Assembly (NCBI RefSeq): GCF_043729335.1
Contig: NZ_JAYTLQ010000056.1
Coordinates: forward strand, 62,001-126,000
Direction of reading: 5' to 3'
Source of the DNA: Crenothrix sp043729335
GTDB taxonomy: Bacteria > Pseudomonadota > Gammaproteobacteria > Methylococcales > Methylomonadaceae
Length of the DNA stretch: 64,000 bases
The notes under the pieces were generated by a model, which worked only from the letters and a program-made list of their open reading frames with translations, searched no databases and had not been told where the DNA came from. Shown here one piece after another: positions 62,466-64,000 of this stretch (position 1 is the first letter of the stretch; the number at the start of each line of letters is the position of its first letter). A program made the translations under genes and the position numbers.

Positions 62466-62896
62466 TACAGACCCTCCACATTCAAGCCCATGCTACGCGC
62501 ACTGCCTGCAATTGTTTTTATGGCCGCTTCCAAACTGGCAGCATTCAAATCTTCCATTTTAGTTTTAGCGATCTCTTCCACTTGAGCAACTGTCACTGTC
62601 CCAATTTTTTTGGTGTTAGGATTGCTACTGCCGCTCTTAACACCGGCTGCTTTCTTTAATAAAACAGAGGCCGGTGGTGTCTTGGTAATAAAAGTAAAGC
62701 TGCGATCACTGTAAACAGTAATTACAACAGGTAAAGGCAAACCTTTTTCAACGTCTTGGGTTTTAGCATTAAATGCCTTACAAAACTCCATGATGTTAAC
62801 ACCGCGCTGACCTAAAGCAGGACCTACCGGCGGACTAGGATTAGCTTCACCCGCTTTCACTTGCAGCTTTATATATGCCGTTATTTTTTTTGCCAT
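62465..62896 (-). CDS. rplK: 50S ribosomal protein L11
   Basis: L11 is part of the GTPase centre and needed for RelA activity. The 143-residue protein has AYIKLQVKAGEANPSPPVGP with the proline-rich NTD, ALGQRGVNIMEFCKAFNAKT and the end IAGSARSMGLNVEG. It overlaps rplA by one base. Confidence 0.98.
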   Translation of the reverse strand: MAKKITAYIKLQVKAGEANPSPPVGPALGQRGVNIMEFCKAFNAKTQDVEKGLPLPVVITVYSDRSFTFITKTPPASVLLKKAAGVKSGSSNPNTKKIGTVTVAQVEEIAKTKMEDLNAASLEAAIKTIAGSARSMGLNVEGL

Positions 62897-62981
62897 TATC
62901 TACTCCAATGTGGGTACAAGCGCCTTAAAGGCTCCCCTGTAAAAACTTACCTGATGGGTAAGTACAATAACCTACTGAGCC

Positions 62982-63515
62982 TTAGCTTTTTTCAACTTGA
63001 TTAAAACTTAGCTCGACAGAGGCAGAGCGCCCAAAAATGAGCACCGATATCTTTAATTTGCTTTTTTCGTAATTGACTTCTTCGACGACACCATTAAAGT
63101 CCTTGAATGGACCATCAACGACTCTGATAACTTCACCGGCTTCAAATAGCGTCTTTGGACGAGGCTTGTTAACACCTTCCTCAACCCTATTAAGTATGGA
63201 CATCGCTTCTTTTTCTGAAATAGGTGCAGGACGATCTGAAGTTCCACCTATAAAACCAAGAACTTTAGGCACATCCTTTACCAAATGCCATGTTTCATCG
63301 GTTAATTCCATTTGTACCAACACGTAACCAGGGAAAAATTTCCTTTCACTTTTACGCTGCTGGCCCATGCGCATTTCAACAACTTCTTCCGTGGGAACCA
63401 ATATTTTACCAAAATAACGATCCAACCCTTCTCTCTTTACTCGTTCTTCCAATACTTGCTTGACCTTACTTTCAAAATTAGAGTAAGCGTGAACGACATA
63501 CCAACGAAGAGCCAT
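62982..63515 (-). CDS. nusG: Transcription termination/antitermination protein NusG
   Basis: NusG couples RNA polymerase to Rho or ribosomes. The 177-residue protein has RWYVVHAYSNFESKVKQVLE (NGN domain), FPGYVLVQMELTDETWHLVK, FIGGTSDRPAPISEKE and a KOW domain EAGEVIRVVDGPFKDFNGVV. It follows secE with four bases between, the standard pair. Confidence 0.98.
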   Translation of the reverse strand: MALRWYVVHAYSNFESKVKQVLEERVKREGLDRYFGKILVPTEEVVEMRMGQQRKSERKFFPGYVLVQMELTDETWHLVKDVPKVLGFIGGTSDRPAPISEKEAMSILNRVEEGVNKPRPKTLFEAGEVIRVVDGPFKDFNGVVEEVNYEKSKLKISVLIFGRSASVELSFNQVEKS

Positions 63516-63519
63516 GTTA

Positions 63520-63897
63520 TTAAACTCCCTGACCAGTCAAAAAACGCACACCCCAAAATAAAAACATATCCAGTAACCACAACATAAAGCCAACAACAAA
63601 CACCATGGCAAATACCATCATTGTAGTACGCACTGTCTCATCGCGGGTAGGCCAAACGACTTTTCGAACTTCCTGCTTGGACTCTTTCATAAACGACCAT
63701 AGATTACGGCCAACACCTGTAGTTAAAACCATACCTACAGCCGCAGCAGCAATCACAAGTAGCCCAATAACGCGATATAAAAGCTGAATTTCTGAGAAGT
63801 AATAGAATGCACCTATACCGGCAACTAAAAAAACGACGGAAAAGACTTGCTTGACGACATCAAGAACTGCTGTCGACGTTTCTGCTTGAGTATTCAT
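63520..63897 (-). CDS. secE: Protein translocase subunit SecE
   Basis: SecE clamps SecY. The 125-residue protein has three membrane helices (about residues 17-31, 35-54 and 90-115), the form found in many Gammaproteobacteria. The conserved cytosolic motif ESKQEVRKVVWPTRDETVRT lies before the last helix. It is followed by nusG and lies 47 bases after tRNA-Trp. Confidence 0.97.
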   Translation of the reverse strand: MNTQAETSTAVLDVVKQVFSVVFLVAGIGAFYYFSEIQLLYRVIGLLVIAAAAVGMVLTTGVGRNLWSFMKESKQEVRKVVWPTRDETVRTTMMVFAMVFVVGFMLWLLDMFLFWGVRFLTGQGV

Positions 63898-63943
63898 GCG
63901 TTATTGATTGTGAGATAAATAAATTTGATTAGTTTCGCCTGAA

Positions 63944-64000
63944 TGGCAGGCCAGGAGGGTCTCGAACCCCCAACCAACGGTTTTGGAGACCGCCATTCTA
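63944..64000 (-). tRNA. tRNA-Trp (CCA), cut by the window edge
   Basis: The minus strand carries the anticodon part GGTCTCCAAAACC (anticodon CCA), the variable region and a T arm GGGGGTTCGAGACCCTCC, then GGCCTGCCA with an encoded CCA end at 63944. The 5' part lies outside the window. tRNA-Trp just upstream of secE-nusG is the usual gammaproteobacterial order, often with tufB before it. Confidence 0.93.

Overview
The window looks like a chromosomal segment of a moderately AT-rich gammaproteobacterium. The evidence is the gammaproteobacterial forms of RpoB, RpoC and SecE (three membrane segments), the short HisG, and an Mla block next to murA and his genes. Several accessory features recall methylotrophic Gammaproteobacteria such as Methylococcales. 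No methanotrophy marker is present, so that placement is an inference.

Layout. (1) 1-3.05 kb: an acidic secreted protein with 26 calcium-binding-type repeats, about 870 bases without a convincing gene, a GNAT-like protein and a small element with terminal inverted repeats. (2) 3.05-13.9 kb, minus strand: mlaF-mlaE-mlaD-mlaB-murA-hisG, then hisD-hisC. hisG and hisD are separated by a 1.7-kb island holding a BrnT-type toxin-antitoxin pair, a doubly broken membrane-protein gene and a hicAB pair whose antitoxin has a premature stop. A third toxin-antitoxin pair lies between a DUF475 membrane protein and a broken copy of that protein's C-terminus. (3) 14.1-17.9 kb, plus strand: trxB, two N-degron aminoacyl-transferases (aat, bpt), and cobalamin genes cobS and cobC. 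(4) 17.9-23.4 kb, minus strand: a membrane GGDEF-EAL protein, a 168-base element with a 9-base target duplication, a TonB-dependent receptor (possibly for cobalamin) and an LprI-like protein. (5) 23.8-28.9 kb, plus strand: a secreted cupin and a four-gene ABC efflux cassette (permease, ATPase, adaptor, outer-membrane factor). (6) 28.9-34 kb: an RNA methyltransferase-like protein, a DUF3455 protein, an SDR and sodB on the minus strand. A double-CDGSH protein, a CYTH protein, a TPR protein and ferredoxin fdxA lie on the plus strand. (7) 34.1-64 kb, minus strand: the transcription-translation supercluster tRNA-Trp, secE, nusG, rplKAJL, rpoBC, rpsL, rpsG, fusA, tuf and the S10, spc and alpha operons down to rplQ. 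The last part runs from rpsL to rplQ with no obvious internal terminator.

Regulatory signals that can be read directly include an L10-leader-like RNA before rplJ, an attenuator-like hairpin between rplL and rpoB, a terminator followed at once by a near-consensus sigma-70 promoter between rpoC and rpsL, and a bidirectional terminator between fdxA and rplQ.

No clearly new multi-gene system stands out. The most unusual material is the set of toxin-antitoxin islands and decayed genes inside the mla-murA-his block, the element with a target duplication at 20.3 kb, and the repeat-rich acidic protein.
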